Below the pieces are notes generated by a model. It saw only the letters and a program-made list of their open reading frames with translations. It had not been told where the DNA came from and searched no databases. 64,000 bases of DNA from MFD04716-140 sp963703125 (GTDB taxonomy: Bacteria > Bacteroidota > Bacteroidia > Flavobacteriales > Flavobacteriaceae), in NCBI GenBank assembly GCA_963703125.1, contig OY969790.1:2356001-2420000 (forward strand), read 5' to 3'. This document shows positions 54,676 through 62,835 of this stretch, one piece after another. The stretch's first letter is position 1, and every line of letters starts with the position of its first letter. The position numbers and the translations under genes were made by a program.

Positions 54676-55032
54676 TTGAAAATCATATATATTTTCGCCT
54701 TTGTTTTAATTGTAAACCTGGGATGTTCACAAATTAACTCAAAACCTATCACAGAAGTTTCACAAAATGAACTCAAAAATGTAGTTTTGGTTGATGTAAG
54801 GACTCCAGAAGAATTTAGTGAAGGCCACTTATCGGATGCTTTGAATATCGATTGGTTGGGTTCTGAATTTGTCAAGAATTTTGAAACTATAGACAAAGAC
54901 GAGACTATTTATGTGTATTGCAAAATGGGTGGCAGAAGCGCAAAGGCCCAAGCAAAATTAGAAGAACTTGGCTATTCCCATGTAGTGAATTTAGAGGGTG
55001 GATATGATGCATGGAAAGCAAAAAACCCTTAA
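54676..55032 (+). CDS. Rhodanese-domain lipoprotein
   Basis: A 118-residue single-domain rhodanese exported as a lipoprotein (lipobox VNLGC). The persulfide-forming cysteine is in YVYCKMGGRSAKAQ, a canonical C-x5-loop; VDVRTPEEFSEGHL and VNLEGGYDAWK complete the fold. It probably transfers sulfane sulfur in the periplasm. The start is a TTG (54676); no ATG is available and the -7 box position supports it. Divergent from the sigma gene. Confidence 0.88.
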   Translation: MKIIYIFAFVLIVNLGCSQINSKPITEVSQNELKNVVLVDVRTPEEFSEGHLSDALNIDWLGSEFVKNFETIDKDETIYVYCKMGGRSAKAQAKLEELGYSHVVNLEGGYDAWKAKNP

Positions 55033-55089
55033 GGTCTCAGAATTTAATTTCTTAAAAGAGGCGCACACAAAAAATGCCTTCCATAATCT

Positions 55090-55500
55090 ATGAAAATTTA
55101 CAAATCCAAAATAGGGGTTGGTCTTGTGCTATTCATTGTACTGGTTCTAGGCGGCACTTCAATAGTCATGATATATCAAAAAGCATGGTCGGGATTTTTC
55201 ATAAACATTCTGTTAGGAGGTTTCATAGTGCATTTGTTCCAAAATACCTATTATACGATAAAGGGTAATGTTTTGATCGTGAAGAGTGGTTTTATAATAA
55301 ACCGATCAATAGACATCCATTCCATCACCAAAATATCAAAAACAAATAACCTAATAAGTGCTCCGGCGGTCTCTTTGGACAGACTTCTGGTCAATTTTGG
55401 TAAAGCGAACTGTGTTATCATCTCCCCAAAGGATAAGTTAGGATTTATCGATCATCTTAAGACAATTAATCCGAAAATAGAATTGAACACCTCAAATTAG
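55090..55500 (+). CDS. PH-domain (bPH-type) membrane protein
   Basis: A 136-residue protein with two N-terminal membrane helices (VGLVLFIVLVLGGTSIVMIY, FFINILLGGFIVHLF) and a short bacterial PH-like domain (YYTIKGNVLIVKSGFIINRS, IDIHSITKISKTNN, SLDRLLVNFG). This layout matches the bPH_6-type proteins frequent in Bacteroidota. Function unknown. It follows the rhodanese gene by 57 bases on the same strand. Confidence 0.78.
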   Translation: MKIYKSKIGVGLVLFIVLVLGGTSIVMIYQKAWSGFFINILLGGFIVHLFQNTYYTIKGNVLIVKSGFIINRSIDIHSITKISKTNNLISAPAVSLDRLLVNFGKANCVIISPKDKLGFIDHLKTINPKIELNTSN

Positions 55501-55541
55501 GCGGTTTACTATTTTGCCCATTGCATTTTTTGAACCTGCAC

Positions 55542-56063
55542 CTAAAGCAATTTTTCGGCCACCTGCTCCCAACTGTCCACTCTTTCAAATCCGTTTGAGT
55601 TTATATTATGGGGCGATGTAAAAAGTAAAGGCCTTCCATGGAAACCACTAAGATTATAACTGCGGTCGTCGATCAAAATGTCACCCTTTAAAATATGCTT
55701 GTCACCACAAAGAATACGCTTTTTCCAATGAATAAAAGGGAAATGCTCATCAAGCCATTCTGATTTTTCGCGCAATGAACCTGGGAATTCCATCGCAGCG
55801 GATGCTATATATACTTCGTATTTTTCAGAAAGTTTCTTTAATACGCGTTGGCTGTCAACTATGGGTTTCAATTGCCTAAAGAATCCTTCGATCGAGGTAT
55901 GCCCGTGAATACTCTTTCTGCGATTTTCAGGAACACTTTGCCAGACTTCCCTTCCTAGGCAATCTTCATGGGTCAAATTCTCTTGGTAATCTAGGTTGTA
56001 TTGCGCCAAATGTGCGGAAAAGGTGTCGGCTATCACTTCATCCATATCAACAAAAAGGGTCAT
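55542..56063 (-). CDS. 5'(3')-deoxyribonucleotidase-like HAD phosphatase
   Basis: A 173-residue HAD-fold phosphatase of the NT5C family. Motif I is FVDMDEVIAD (DxDxV with the nucleophile Asp), motif II the serine/threonine after YIASAAMEF, and motif IV GDILIDDRSYNL (DD). It probably dephosphorylates deoxynucleoside monophosphates. It lies 52 bases downstream of the M3 peptidase on the same strand. Confidence 0.88.
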   Translation of the reverse strand: MTLFVDMDEVIADTFSAHLAQYNLDYQENLTHEDCLGREVWQSVPENRRKSIHGHTSIEGFFRQLKPIVDSQRVLKKLSEKYEVYIASAAMEFPGSLREKSEWLDEHFPFIHWKKRILCGDKHILKGDILIDDRSYNLSGFHGRPLLFTSPHNINSNGFERVDSWEQVAEKLL

Positions 56064-56115
56064 ATGATCTTTTTTTTGCGAAGTAAAGAAAAATGCGCAT
56101 TAGTTGAAAGTCTAT

Positions 56116-58143
56116 TTACACCGCTTTTTTTACAAGGCCCGCTCTTTCCAAAAGGGCTTCTACTTTGGGTTCTGCACCTCTAAATCGTTTATAAAGTACC
56201 ATGGGGTTCACCGTGCCACCTTTTGAAAGCACATGGTCCTTGAATTTGGAGGCCACTTCTTTATTGAATATTCCATTTTCCTTGAAATAAGCAAAAGCAT
56301 CGGCATCAAGGACTTCTGCCCATTTATAACTGTAATACCCTGAGGAATAGCCTCCTTGAAAAATATGTGAGAAAGAGGTGCTCATACATGTTTGCGGTGT
56401 ATCCGGATATAGATCAGTTCCTTCAAAGGCTTCTTTTTCATATATTTTTACACTCGTAATCTTTGATGGGTCTGTTCCATGCCAGGACATATCCAAGAGT
56501 CCAAAGCTCAATTGGCGCAATGTCGCCAGACCTTCTTGAAAAGTGGAGGATTCCTTGATTTTTTGGACCAATTCCATGGGAATTGTTTCCCCTGTCTCAT
56601 AATGTTTGGCAAAAAGTTCCAGTGCTTCCTTCTCGTAGCACCAGTTTTCCAATACCTGACTTGGAAGCTCCACAAAATCCCAATAAACCGATGTTCCCGA
56701 AAGGCTAGGGTATGTGGTATCTGCCAACATACCATGCAAACCATGACCAAATTCATGAAAGAGGGTGGTAACTTCATTGAATGTCAAAAGGGAAGGCTTG
56801 CTAGGTGTGGAACGTGTGAAGTTGCAGACATTTGAAATATGGGGGCGCACATTTTCACCGTCTTTTCGGTATTGTGGTTTGAATGAGGTCATCCAAGCAC
56901 CGCCACGTTTGCCCTTTCTAGGATGGAAATCGGCATAAAAAAGGGCAATAAAATTCTTGTCCAAATCATAAACTTTGTAGGTCTTTACCTCGGGATGGTA
57001 GGTATCTATATCATGAACTTCCTGAAATTGGAGACCGAAAAGTTTTTCGGCCACCTTGAATACCCCATTTATTACATTTTCCAGTTTAAAATAAGGTTTC
57101 AATTTTTCATCGTCCAAGTCAAAAAGTTCTTGTTTGAGTTTCTCGGAATAGTAGCTACCGTCCCATTTTTGCAATTGATCGATACCATCCAACTTTTTGG
57201 CAAAATCTTCAAGTTGACTGTACTCGCGTTCCGCCGCAGGTTTTGCTTTTTCAAGCAGCTCATTTAAAAACGAACGGACTTTATCTGGCGTTTCGGCCAT
57301 TCTTTCCTCCAAAACAAAATGGGCATGCGTTTGATAGCCCAAAAGATTGGCACGTTCATATCGAAGCTGCACTATTTTTAGCACATTTTGTTGATTATCC
57401 TGTTCATCACCGTGAAATCCTTTACTTCCAAATGACATAGAGAGCTCCTTTCGCAATTCGCGGTTCTTGGCATATTTCATAAACGGAATATAACTCGGGT
57501 AATCCAAAGTAATTAACCAGCCATCCTTATCCCGTGATTGGGCCAATTGTGCTGCGGCTTCCTTTTCACCATCAGGTAAGCCCTCTAGATCGGACTCATT
57601 GGTGAGGTGCTTTTCAAATTTGTTGGTCTCGGCCAAAACGTTTTCCCCAAACTTCAATTTAAGTTTGGCCAATTCGGTATCGATTTCACGCAGCCGTTTC
57701 TTTTTGTCCTCTGGAAGATTTGCCCCATTTCGGCTGAAACTTTTGTATTTTTTATCGAGCAACATAGACTGCTCAGAACTCAAAATCAAGGAATCACGAT
57801 GGTCATAAACCGATTTTACCCTTGCGAACAAATCTGCATTTAGCGTAATATCATTTCCGAATTCGGAAAGAAGTGGCGAAACCTCCTGGGCTATTTTCTG
57901 GATTTCCTCATTGGTTTCGGCCGAATTAAGATTGAAGAATACACTTGATACCCGATCTAATTGCTGCCCTGAAAATTCCAGGGCCTCAATGGTGTTTTCG
58001 AAAGTAGGAGCCTCAGGATTATCCGTAATCAAATCGATTTCAGCCCTTGCTTCTTCTATGGCCTTTAAGAAGGCTGGTTTAAAGTGTTCGTTTTTAATTT
58101 TTGAAAATGGGGCTGTATCGAATTGTTCAAAAAGGGGGTTCAT
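56116..58143 (-). CDS. M3-family zinc oligopeptidase (OpdA/Dcp-like)
   Basis: A 675-residue thimet-type metallopeptidase that trims short peptides in the cytosol. The zinc motif is TLFHEFGHGLHGML (HExxH), with the third ligand expected in the following EALELFAKHYE region. MSTSFSHIFQGGYSSGYYSY is the conserved substrate-tyrosine loop. No signal peptide (starts MNPLFEQFDTAPFSKIK), so it is not secreted. It lies 77 bases after purE on the same strand. Confidence 0.94.
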   Translation of the reverse strand: MNPLFEQFDTAPFSKIKNEHFKPAFLKAIEEARAEIDLITDNPEAPTFENTIEALEFSGQQLDRVSSVFFNLNSAETNEEIQKIAQEVSPLLSEFGNDITLNADLFARVKSVYDHRDSLILSSEQSMLLDKKYKSFSRNGANLPEDKKKRLREIDTELAKLKLKFGENVLAETNKFEKHLTNESDLEGLPDGEKEAAAQLAQSRDKDGWLITLDYPSYIPFMKYAKNRELRKELSMSFGSKGFHGDEQDNQQNVLKIVQLRYERANLLGYQTHAHFVLEERMAETPDKVRSFLNELLEKAKPAAEREYSQLEDFAKKLDGIDQLQKWDGSYYSEKLKQELFDLDDEKLKPYFKLENVINGVFKVAEKLFGLQFQEVHDIDTYHPEVKTYKVYDLDKNFIALFYADFHPRKGKRGGAWMTSFKPQYRKDGENVRPHISNVCNFTRSTPSKPSLLTFNEVTTLFHEFGHGLHGMLADTTYPSLSGTSVYWDFVELPSQVLENWCYEKEALELFAKHYETGETIPMELVQKIKESSTFQEGLATLRQLSFGLLDMSWHGTDPSKITSVKIYEKEAFEGTDLYPDTPQTCMSTSFSHIFQGGYSSGYYSYKWAEVLDADAFAYFKENGIFNKEVASKFKDHVLSKGGTVNPMVLYKRFRGAEPKVEALLERAGLVKKAV

Positions 58144-58220
58144 CTGAGTATTGGGATATTAGATTTGAGCATTAAGATTGAGACGGCTTTGTATGCAACC
58201 GACTGTCGTCTGATTACTAA

Positions 58221-58712
58221 TTACTTTTTATTGTTTACTGATTTCGCACCATCAAGAACTTTCTGTTTAAGACCATCTTTATAAAGAATGATTTTATCCA
58301 GTACGCATTTATCGGAACTCCCGATGATCTGTGCTGCGAGGATACCGGCATTTTTTGCACCGTTAAGAGCAACCGTAGCAACAGGGACTCCGCCGGGCAT
58401 TTGAAGAATTGATAATATGGAATCCCAACCATCAATGGAATTGCTACTTTTTATAGGAACCCCGATTACAGGTAAAGGGGACAATGAAGCTACCATTCCC
58501 GGTAAATGCGCCGCGCCACCGGCACCGGCAATTATCACAGAATATCCTTTTTCATGGGCACTCTTACTGAATTCGAATAACTTTTCCGGGGTACGGTGTG
58601 CCGAAACAATATCAACATCCACCTCAATATCAAATCCTTTTAATATATCCACGGCTTCTTGCATCACTGGTAAGTCGCTCGTGCTTCCCATAACTACTGC
58701 TACTTTGCTCAT
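58221..58712 (-). CDS. purE: 5-(carboxyamino)imidazole ribonucleotide mutase
   Basis: A 163-residue class I PurE that moves the carboxylate from N5-CAIR to CAIR in purine synthesis. Motifs are VVMGSTSDLPVMQEAVDIL, SAHRTPEKLFEF and AGGAAHLPGMVASLSPLPVI. It begins 2 bases after purK ends, the usual purK-purE order. Confidence 0.97.
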   Translation of the reverse strand: MSKVAVVMGSTSDLPVMQEAVDILKGFDIEVDVDIVSAHRTPEKLFEFSKSAHEKGYSVIIAGAGGAAHLPGMVASLSPLPVIGVPIKSSNSIDGWDSILSILQMPGGVPVATVALNGAKNAGILAAQIIGSSDKCVLDKIILYKDGLKQKVLDGAKSVNNKK

Positions 58713-58714
58713 GT

Positions 58715-59869
58715 TTACCTGCTTATTACTTTAATGGTTTCCTTGACCTCTTGTGCAATTCTACGTGCTTTTGAAATATCCTCGTTCACGATGGTAACAT
58801 GTCCCATTTTCCGAAAGGGACGTGTTTGTTTTTTGCCATAAATGTGCGGGGTAACACCTTCCAATTCCAGTATTTTGTCAATATTCCCATACACCACATT
58901 GCCCGTATGCCCTTCGGCCCCGACCAAATTTACCATGATACCGGCTACTTTGCTATCAGTGTTCCCTAACGGAAGGCCCAAAATGGCCCTTAAATGTTGC
59001 TCAAATTGGTTGGTATAGCTTGCTTCAATACTGTAGTGACCGCTATTATGGGGTCTTGGGGCAACTTCATTTACCAATATTTGGTCCTCTTGCGTTTGGA
59101 ACATTTCAACCGCCAAAAGGCCAATATGCTTTATTTTTTCCGAGACCTTCAAAGCAATTTCCTGCGCTTTTTGGGCAACTTTGGGATCAATCCGGGCAGG
59201 GCAGATTACATATTCCACTTGATTGGCTTCGGGGTGGAATTCCATCTCGACCACAGGATAGGTTTTTACTTCACCTTTGACGCTTCGCGCAACAATCACC
59301 GCTAGTTCATTTTTGAAAGGCACCATTTCTTCCGCAATGCATTCCCCTGCAGGCAATCCATCTAAATCGGCCAGTTTGCGAACTACTTTGACACCCTGCC
59401 CATCATACCCAAATTGAGCAACTTTCCAGATGAAAGGAAAACTGAGTCCGCCATTGGCAACACTGTCCTCAATTTCGCTTTTATATGCAAATCGGTGGAA
59501 GTCCGCCGTAGGAATCCCGTTATCCACATAAAACAATTTTTGTTTCGCCTTATTTTGGATAATGCGCAGTTCCTGGGTCTTTGGATATACTTTTTTGCCT
59601 TCCTGTTCCAACTTTTCAAGGGCATCTAAATTGACGTTCTCAATCTCTATGGTCAAAACATCCACATGCTTGCCAAAGGAATATACGGCATCAAAATCGA
59701 GCAAATCTCCTTTAATGAATTCATCACAAGCAATTTTACAAGGCGCTTCATCCGAAGGGTCCATGACTTTGGTACGAATGTCCCACTTACGCGTTTCGTA
59801 GAGCAACATTTTGCCCAATTGTCCACCTCCCAGAATTCCCAGCGTAAAATTGGAAGAAAAGTATTCCAT
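58715..59869 (-). CDS. purK: N5-carboxyaminoimidazole ribonucleotide synthase
   Basis: A 384-residue ATP-grasp enzyme that carboxylates AIR to N5-CAIR. From the ATG at 59869 (MEYFSSNFTLGILGGGQLGK); the longer frame to 59938 is rejected because a -7 box lies in it. IAEEMVPFKNELAVIVARS and EVAPRPHNSGHYSIEAS mark the ATP-grasp core. Co-transcribed with purE. Divergent from the HPRT-ADK gene. Confidence 0.96.
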   Translation of the reverse strand: MEYFSSNFTLGILGGGQLGKMLLYETRKWDIRTKVMDPSDEAPCKIACDEFIKGDLLDFDAVYSFGKHVDVLTIEIENVNLDALEKLEQEGKKVYPKTQELRIIQNKAKQKLFYVDNGIPTADFHRFAYKSEIEDSVANGGLSFPFIWKVAQFGYDGQGVKVVRKLADLDGLPAGECIAEEMVPFKNELAVIVARSVKGEVKTYPVVEMEFHPEANQVEYVICPARIDPKVAQKAQEIALKVSEKIKHIGLLAVEMFQTQEDQILVNEVAPRPHNSGHYSIEASYTNQFEQHLRAILGLPLGNTDSKVAGIMVNLVGAEGHTGNVVYGNIDKILELEGVTPHIYGKKQTRPFRKMGHVTIVNEDISKARRIAQEVKETIKVISR

Positions 59870-59904
59870 TGAAATGATTTTTGACTTATTTATATAGTCT
59901 CGTA

Positions 59905-59912
59905 CAAAAATA
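59905..59912 (-). promoter_or_regulatory. Putative -7 box (TATTTTTG) of purK-purE
   Basis: A perfect TAnnTTTG match on the minus strand, 35 bases before the purK ATG. No PurR-like or purine riboswitch sequence is recognised in the divergent gap. Confidence 0.5.
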
Positions 59913-59965
59913 CGGCTAAATCTTAAAACCCTATGCATGCCGTAACAAAAGAGAAATCAAATTGG

Positions 59966-59973
59966 TATATTTG
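59966..59973 (+). promoter_or_regulatory. Putative -7 box (TATATTTG) of the HPRT-ADK gene
   Basis: A perfect TAnnTTTG match on the plus strand, 27 bases before the TTG start at 60001. Confidence 0.55.
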
Positions 59974-60000
59974 CCCTCTTGTAATTAAAACCCGCTAAAC

Positions 60001-61107
60001 TTGATTCAACTTCACGATAAATATTTTAAAAGGTTCCTAAGTGAATTGGACATCCAAACCGCCGTAAAAAAAGTGGCAGAATTGGTTGCGGCGGACTATA
60101 AGAATGAAACGCCCATATTCGTAGGCGTTCTGAACGGAGCCTTTATGTTCGTCTCCGATTTTTTAAAACACTATCCACATCCTTGTGAAGTTTCGTTCGT
60201 AAAACTAGGGTCTTACCAAGGCCTTACCTCCACGGGAATTGTTGAAACACTTTTGGATCCACCTGCCAATATCAAAGGTAGATCCGTAATCATCCTGGAA
60301 GATATAATCGATACCGGCCGCACACTGAAAGAACTGGTACATCTCTTTTCAAATTCAAATGTAAAGGAGTTCAAGATAGTCAGTCTTTTTTATAAATCGG
60401 AAGCGTATAAGGGAGAATATTCCATTGATTATTTTGGGATCGATATCCCGGATAGATTTATTGTGGGTTACGGACTTGATTACAACGAATTGGGCCGAAA
60501 CCTGAGAGAAGTATACCAACTAAACCAAAAGCATATGATCAATCTTGTTCTATTCGGAAAACCGGGAGCTGGCAAAGGCACACAGGCCGAATTCTTAAAG
60601 GACCAATACAATTTAAAGCATATTTCAACAGGCGATGTATTTCGTTACAATATGGCCAATGATACCGAGCTGGGTAAACTGGCCAAATCATATATTGATC
60701 GGGGCGATTTGGTTCCCGATGAGGTTACCATTAAAATGTTGCAGGATGAAGTAGAAAAGAACCCTGATGCCAGTGGTTTTATTTTCGACGGATTTCCACG
60801 GACTACTGCCCAGGCCGAGGCATTGGATGTTCTCTTGGAGTCCAAAAACATGAGGATCGATGCGACCATTGCTTTGGAAGCCAACGACGAAATACTTATT
60901 CAACGACTTTTGGAAAGAGGAAAATTAAGCGGCCGTTCCGATGATCAAGATGAGGACAAGATTCGTAACCGGTTTGATGAATACAACCAAAAAACCGCCC
61001 CGTTAAAAGATTACTATGAAGCACAGGGCAAATTCCATTCCGTAAACGGGATTGGGGCCATTGATGAGATAACATTTAGGTTGGGTAAGGTGATAGAGGA
61101 ATTGTAA
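60001..61107 (+). CDS. adk: Hypoxanthine phosphoribosyltransferase-adenylate kinase fusion
   Basis: A 368-residue bifunctional protein starting at a TTG. Residues 1-175 are a purine phosphoribosyltransferase with the PRPP loop VIILEDIIDTGRTLKEL and the closing YGLDYNELGRNLREV. Residues 179-368 are a complete adenylate kinase: P-loop NLVLFGKPGAGKGTQAEFL, HISTGDVFRYN, FIFDGFPRTTAQAEALD and the lid ERGKLSGRSDDQDEDKIRNR (short lid, no zinc site). The internal ATG at 60535 could also start free adenylate kinase. The fusion joins purine salvage to nucleotide phosphorylation and sits beside purE/purK. Confidence 0.93.
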   Translation: MIQLHDKYFKRFLSELDIQTAVKKVAELVAADYKNETPIFVGVLNGAFMFVSDFLKHYPHPCEVSFVKLGSYQGLTSTGIVETLLDPPANIKGRSVIILEDIIDTGRTLKELVHLFSNSNVKEFKIVSLFYKSEAYKGEYSIDYFGIDIPDRFIVGYGLDYNELGRNLREVYQLNQKHMINLVLFGKPGAGKGTQAEFLKDQYNLKHISTGDVFRYNMANDTELGKLAKSYIDRGDLVPDEVTIKMLQDEVEKNPDASGFIFDGFPRTTAQAEALDVLLESKNMRIDATIALEANDEILIQRLLERGKLSGRSDDQDEDKIRNRFDEYNQKTAPLKDYYEAQGKFHSVNGIGAIDEITFRLGKVIEEL

Positions 61108-61194
61108 ATTCAATTGTTACTTTCCGAACGTTTATTTTATACCCATTCAAATAATTAAAAATCCTAAACCCATAGGGTAGTCAATACGTATTTT

Positions 61195-62196
61195 ATGACC
61201 GAAGGCAATTTTGTTGATTATGTAAAGGTCTATGCCCAATCCGGTAACGGAGGCAAGGGATCCATGCATTTACATAGGGAAAAATACATTGAAAAAGGAG
61301 GTCCCGACGGGGGTGATGGTGGCCGTGGGGGACATGTGATTCTTCGGGGCAATAAAAATTTATGGACTCTTATCGGCTTCAAGTTCAATAAGCATTTTAA
61401 GGCCGGTCATGGTGAGCATGGTAGCAAAAGTCGAAGCACCGGTGCGGATGGAAAGGATGAATATATGGAAGTGCCTTTGGGCACTGTGGTGAAGGATTTT
61501 GAGACCGATGAGGTGCTTTTCGAGATTACGGAGGATGGCGAGGAAAAAATTCTACTGGAAGGCGGAATGGGCGGTCGCGGTAATTGGCACTTTAGGACTG
61601 CTACGAACCAGACCCCGAGATATGCACAACCGGGTATTCCAGGCCAGGAGACACAGGTGGTCCTTGAATTAAAAGTGTTGGCCGATGTCGGTTTGGTGGG
61701 CTTCCCGAATGCAGGCAAATCAACCTTGCTTTCGGTCTTGACTTCGGCAAAACCAAAAATTGCCGACTATGAATTCACCACACTTAAACCCAATCTGGGA
61801 ATTGTTCAATATCGGGATTTCCAGAGTTTTGTGATTGCCGATATTCCAGGAATTATAGAGGGTGCCGCCGAAGGTAAAGGTCTGGGGCATTACTTTTTAA
61901 GGCACATAGAACGCAATGCGACCCTTTTGTTCCTTATTCCGGCCGATAGTAAGGATATAAGCAAGGAGTATGAAATTCTTTTGGATGAATTAAGGCGCTA
62001 CAATCCGGAACTACTCGATAAGGCCCGATTGGTAGCCATCTCAAAAAGCGATATGCTCGATGCCGAATTGATGGATGAAATGCGGATCGAGCTTGACAAA
62101 GATTTTAAGGATGTGCCTTATATGTTCATTTCGTCAGTTGCCGAAATGGGGCTTCAGGAGTTAAAGGACAAACTTTGGGCCATGCTCAACAGTTAA
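61195..62196 (+). CDS. obgE: GTPase Obg
   Basis: A 333-residue Obg GTPase acting in ribosome assembly. The N-terminal glycine-rich Obg fold has SGNGGKGSMHLHREKYIEKG and GGPDGGDGGRGGHVI; the G domain has GFPNAGKSTLLSVL (G1), DIPGIIEGAAEGKGLG (G3) and SKSD (G4). No C-terminal OCT domain, as usual in Bacteroidota. It follows the HPRT-ADK gene by 87 bases. Confidence 0.97.
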   Translation: MTEGNFVDYVKVYAQSGNGGKGSMHLHREKYIEKGGPDGGDGGRGGHVILRGNKNLWTLIGFKFNKHFKAGHGEHGSKSRSTGADGKDEYMEVPLGTVVKDFETDEVLFEITEDGEEKILLEGGMGGRGNWHFRTATNQTPRYAQPGIPGQETQVVLELKVLADVGLVGFPNAGKSTLLSVLTSAKPKIADYEFTTLKPNLGIVQYRDFQSFVIADIPGIIEGAAEGKGLGHYFLRHIERNATLLFLIPADSKDISKEYEILLDELRRYNPELLDKARLVAISKSDMLDAELMDEMRIELDKDFKDVPYMFISSVAEMGLQELKDKLWAMLNS

Positions 62197-62262
62197 TCGA
62201 ATATTACGCGCTATCCATATTTCCAGGGTCTTTTTTCGCTATTTTTATTGAAAGTATCGATC

Positions 62263-62793
62263 ATGAAGAGCGCATCTCTCATTTTATTGACGTTAATTTT
62301 CTTTTCTTGCAATGCGGTCAAGGTCAACTATGATTATGACAAAGAGACCGATTTTTCCGCCTACAATACCTACAATTTCTACCCGGACATGGAAACCGGA
62401 TTGAGTGATCTGGACAATAAGCGACTGTTTAATGTTTTGGACATTGCTTTGCAATCAAGAGGTTTGGTATTTTCAGAGGAACCTGACTTTTATATCAATG
62501 TAGAAAGCAAAGCATATCAATCTGCACAAAATAATAATGTTGGAATTGGTGTTGGTGGAGGTGGTGGAAATATTGGCGGAGGGGTCTCGGTAGGTATCCC
62601 CATTGGGCAGCCAAGTTTGCAAAGACACATACAATTTGATTTTGTGGATGCCCGCAAAGATGTACTTTTTTGGCAGGCCGTAAGTGAAAGTTCCTATAAG
62701 GAAAACGCGCCTCCCGAAGCGCGTGAAGAAAAACTAAGAATACTGGTAGAAAAGGTACTTTCCAAATATCCGCCTAAATCAAAAAAGCAATAA
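62263..62793 (+). CDS. DUF4136 lipoprotein
   Basis: A 176-residue lipoprotein from the ATG at 62263 (MKSASLILLTLIFFSC, lipobox FFSC). The body matches DUF4136: KVNYDYDKETDFSAYNTYNF and DFYINVESKAYQS, a glycine-rich loop (GIGVGGGGGNIGGGVSVGIP) and an ending HIQFDFVDARKDVLFWQAVS. Role unknown, envelope-associated. The longer frame begins at a TTG (62248) and is less likely. Confidence 0.88.
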   Translation: MKSASLILLTLIFFSCNAVKVNYDYDKETDFSAYNTYNFYPDMETGLSDLDNKRLFNVLDIALQSRGLVFSEEPDFYINVESKAYQSAQNNNVGIGVGGGGGNIGGGVSVGIPIGQPSLQRHIQFDFVDARKDVLFWQAVSESSYKENAPPEAREEKLRILVEKVLSKYPPKSKKQ

Positions 62794-62819
62794 CGGTTTC
62801 ACGAATTATGTGAAACCGT
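62793..62819. terminator. Hairpin between convergent DUF4136 and macroglobulin genes
   Basis: A 10-bp stem ACGGTTTCAC/GTGAAACCGT with a 7-base loop. T-runs after it are weak on both strands (the minus strand reaches CTTTTTT about ten bases later), so it is a possible bidirectional terminator. The stop codon at 62791-62793 abuts the first arm. Confidence 0.55.
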
Positions 62820-62835
62820 CATTTGTATCCTTGAT

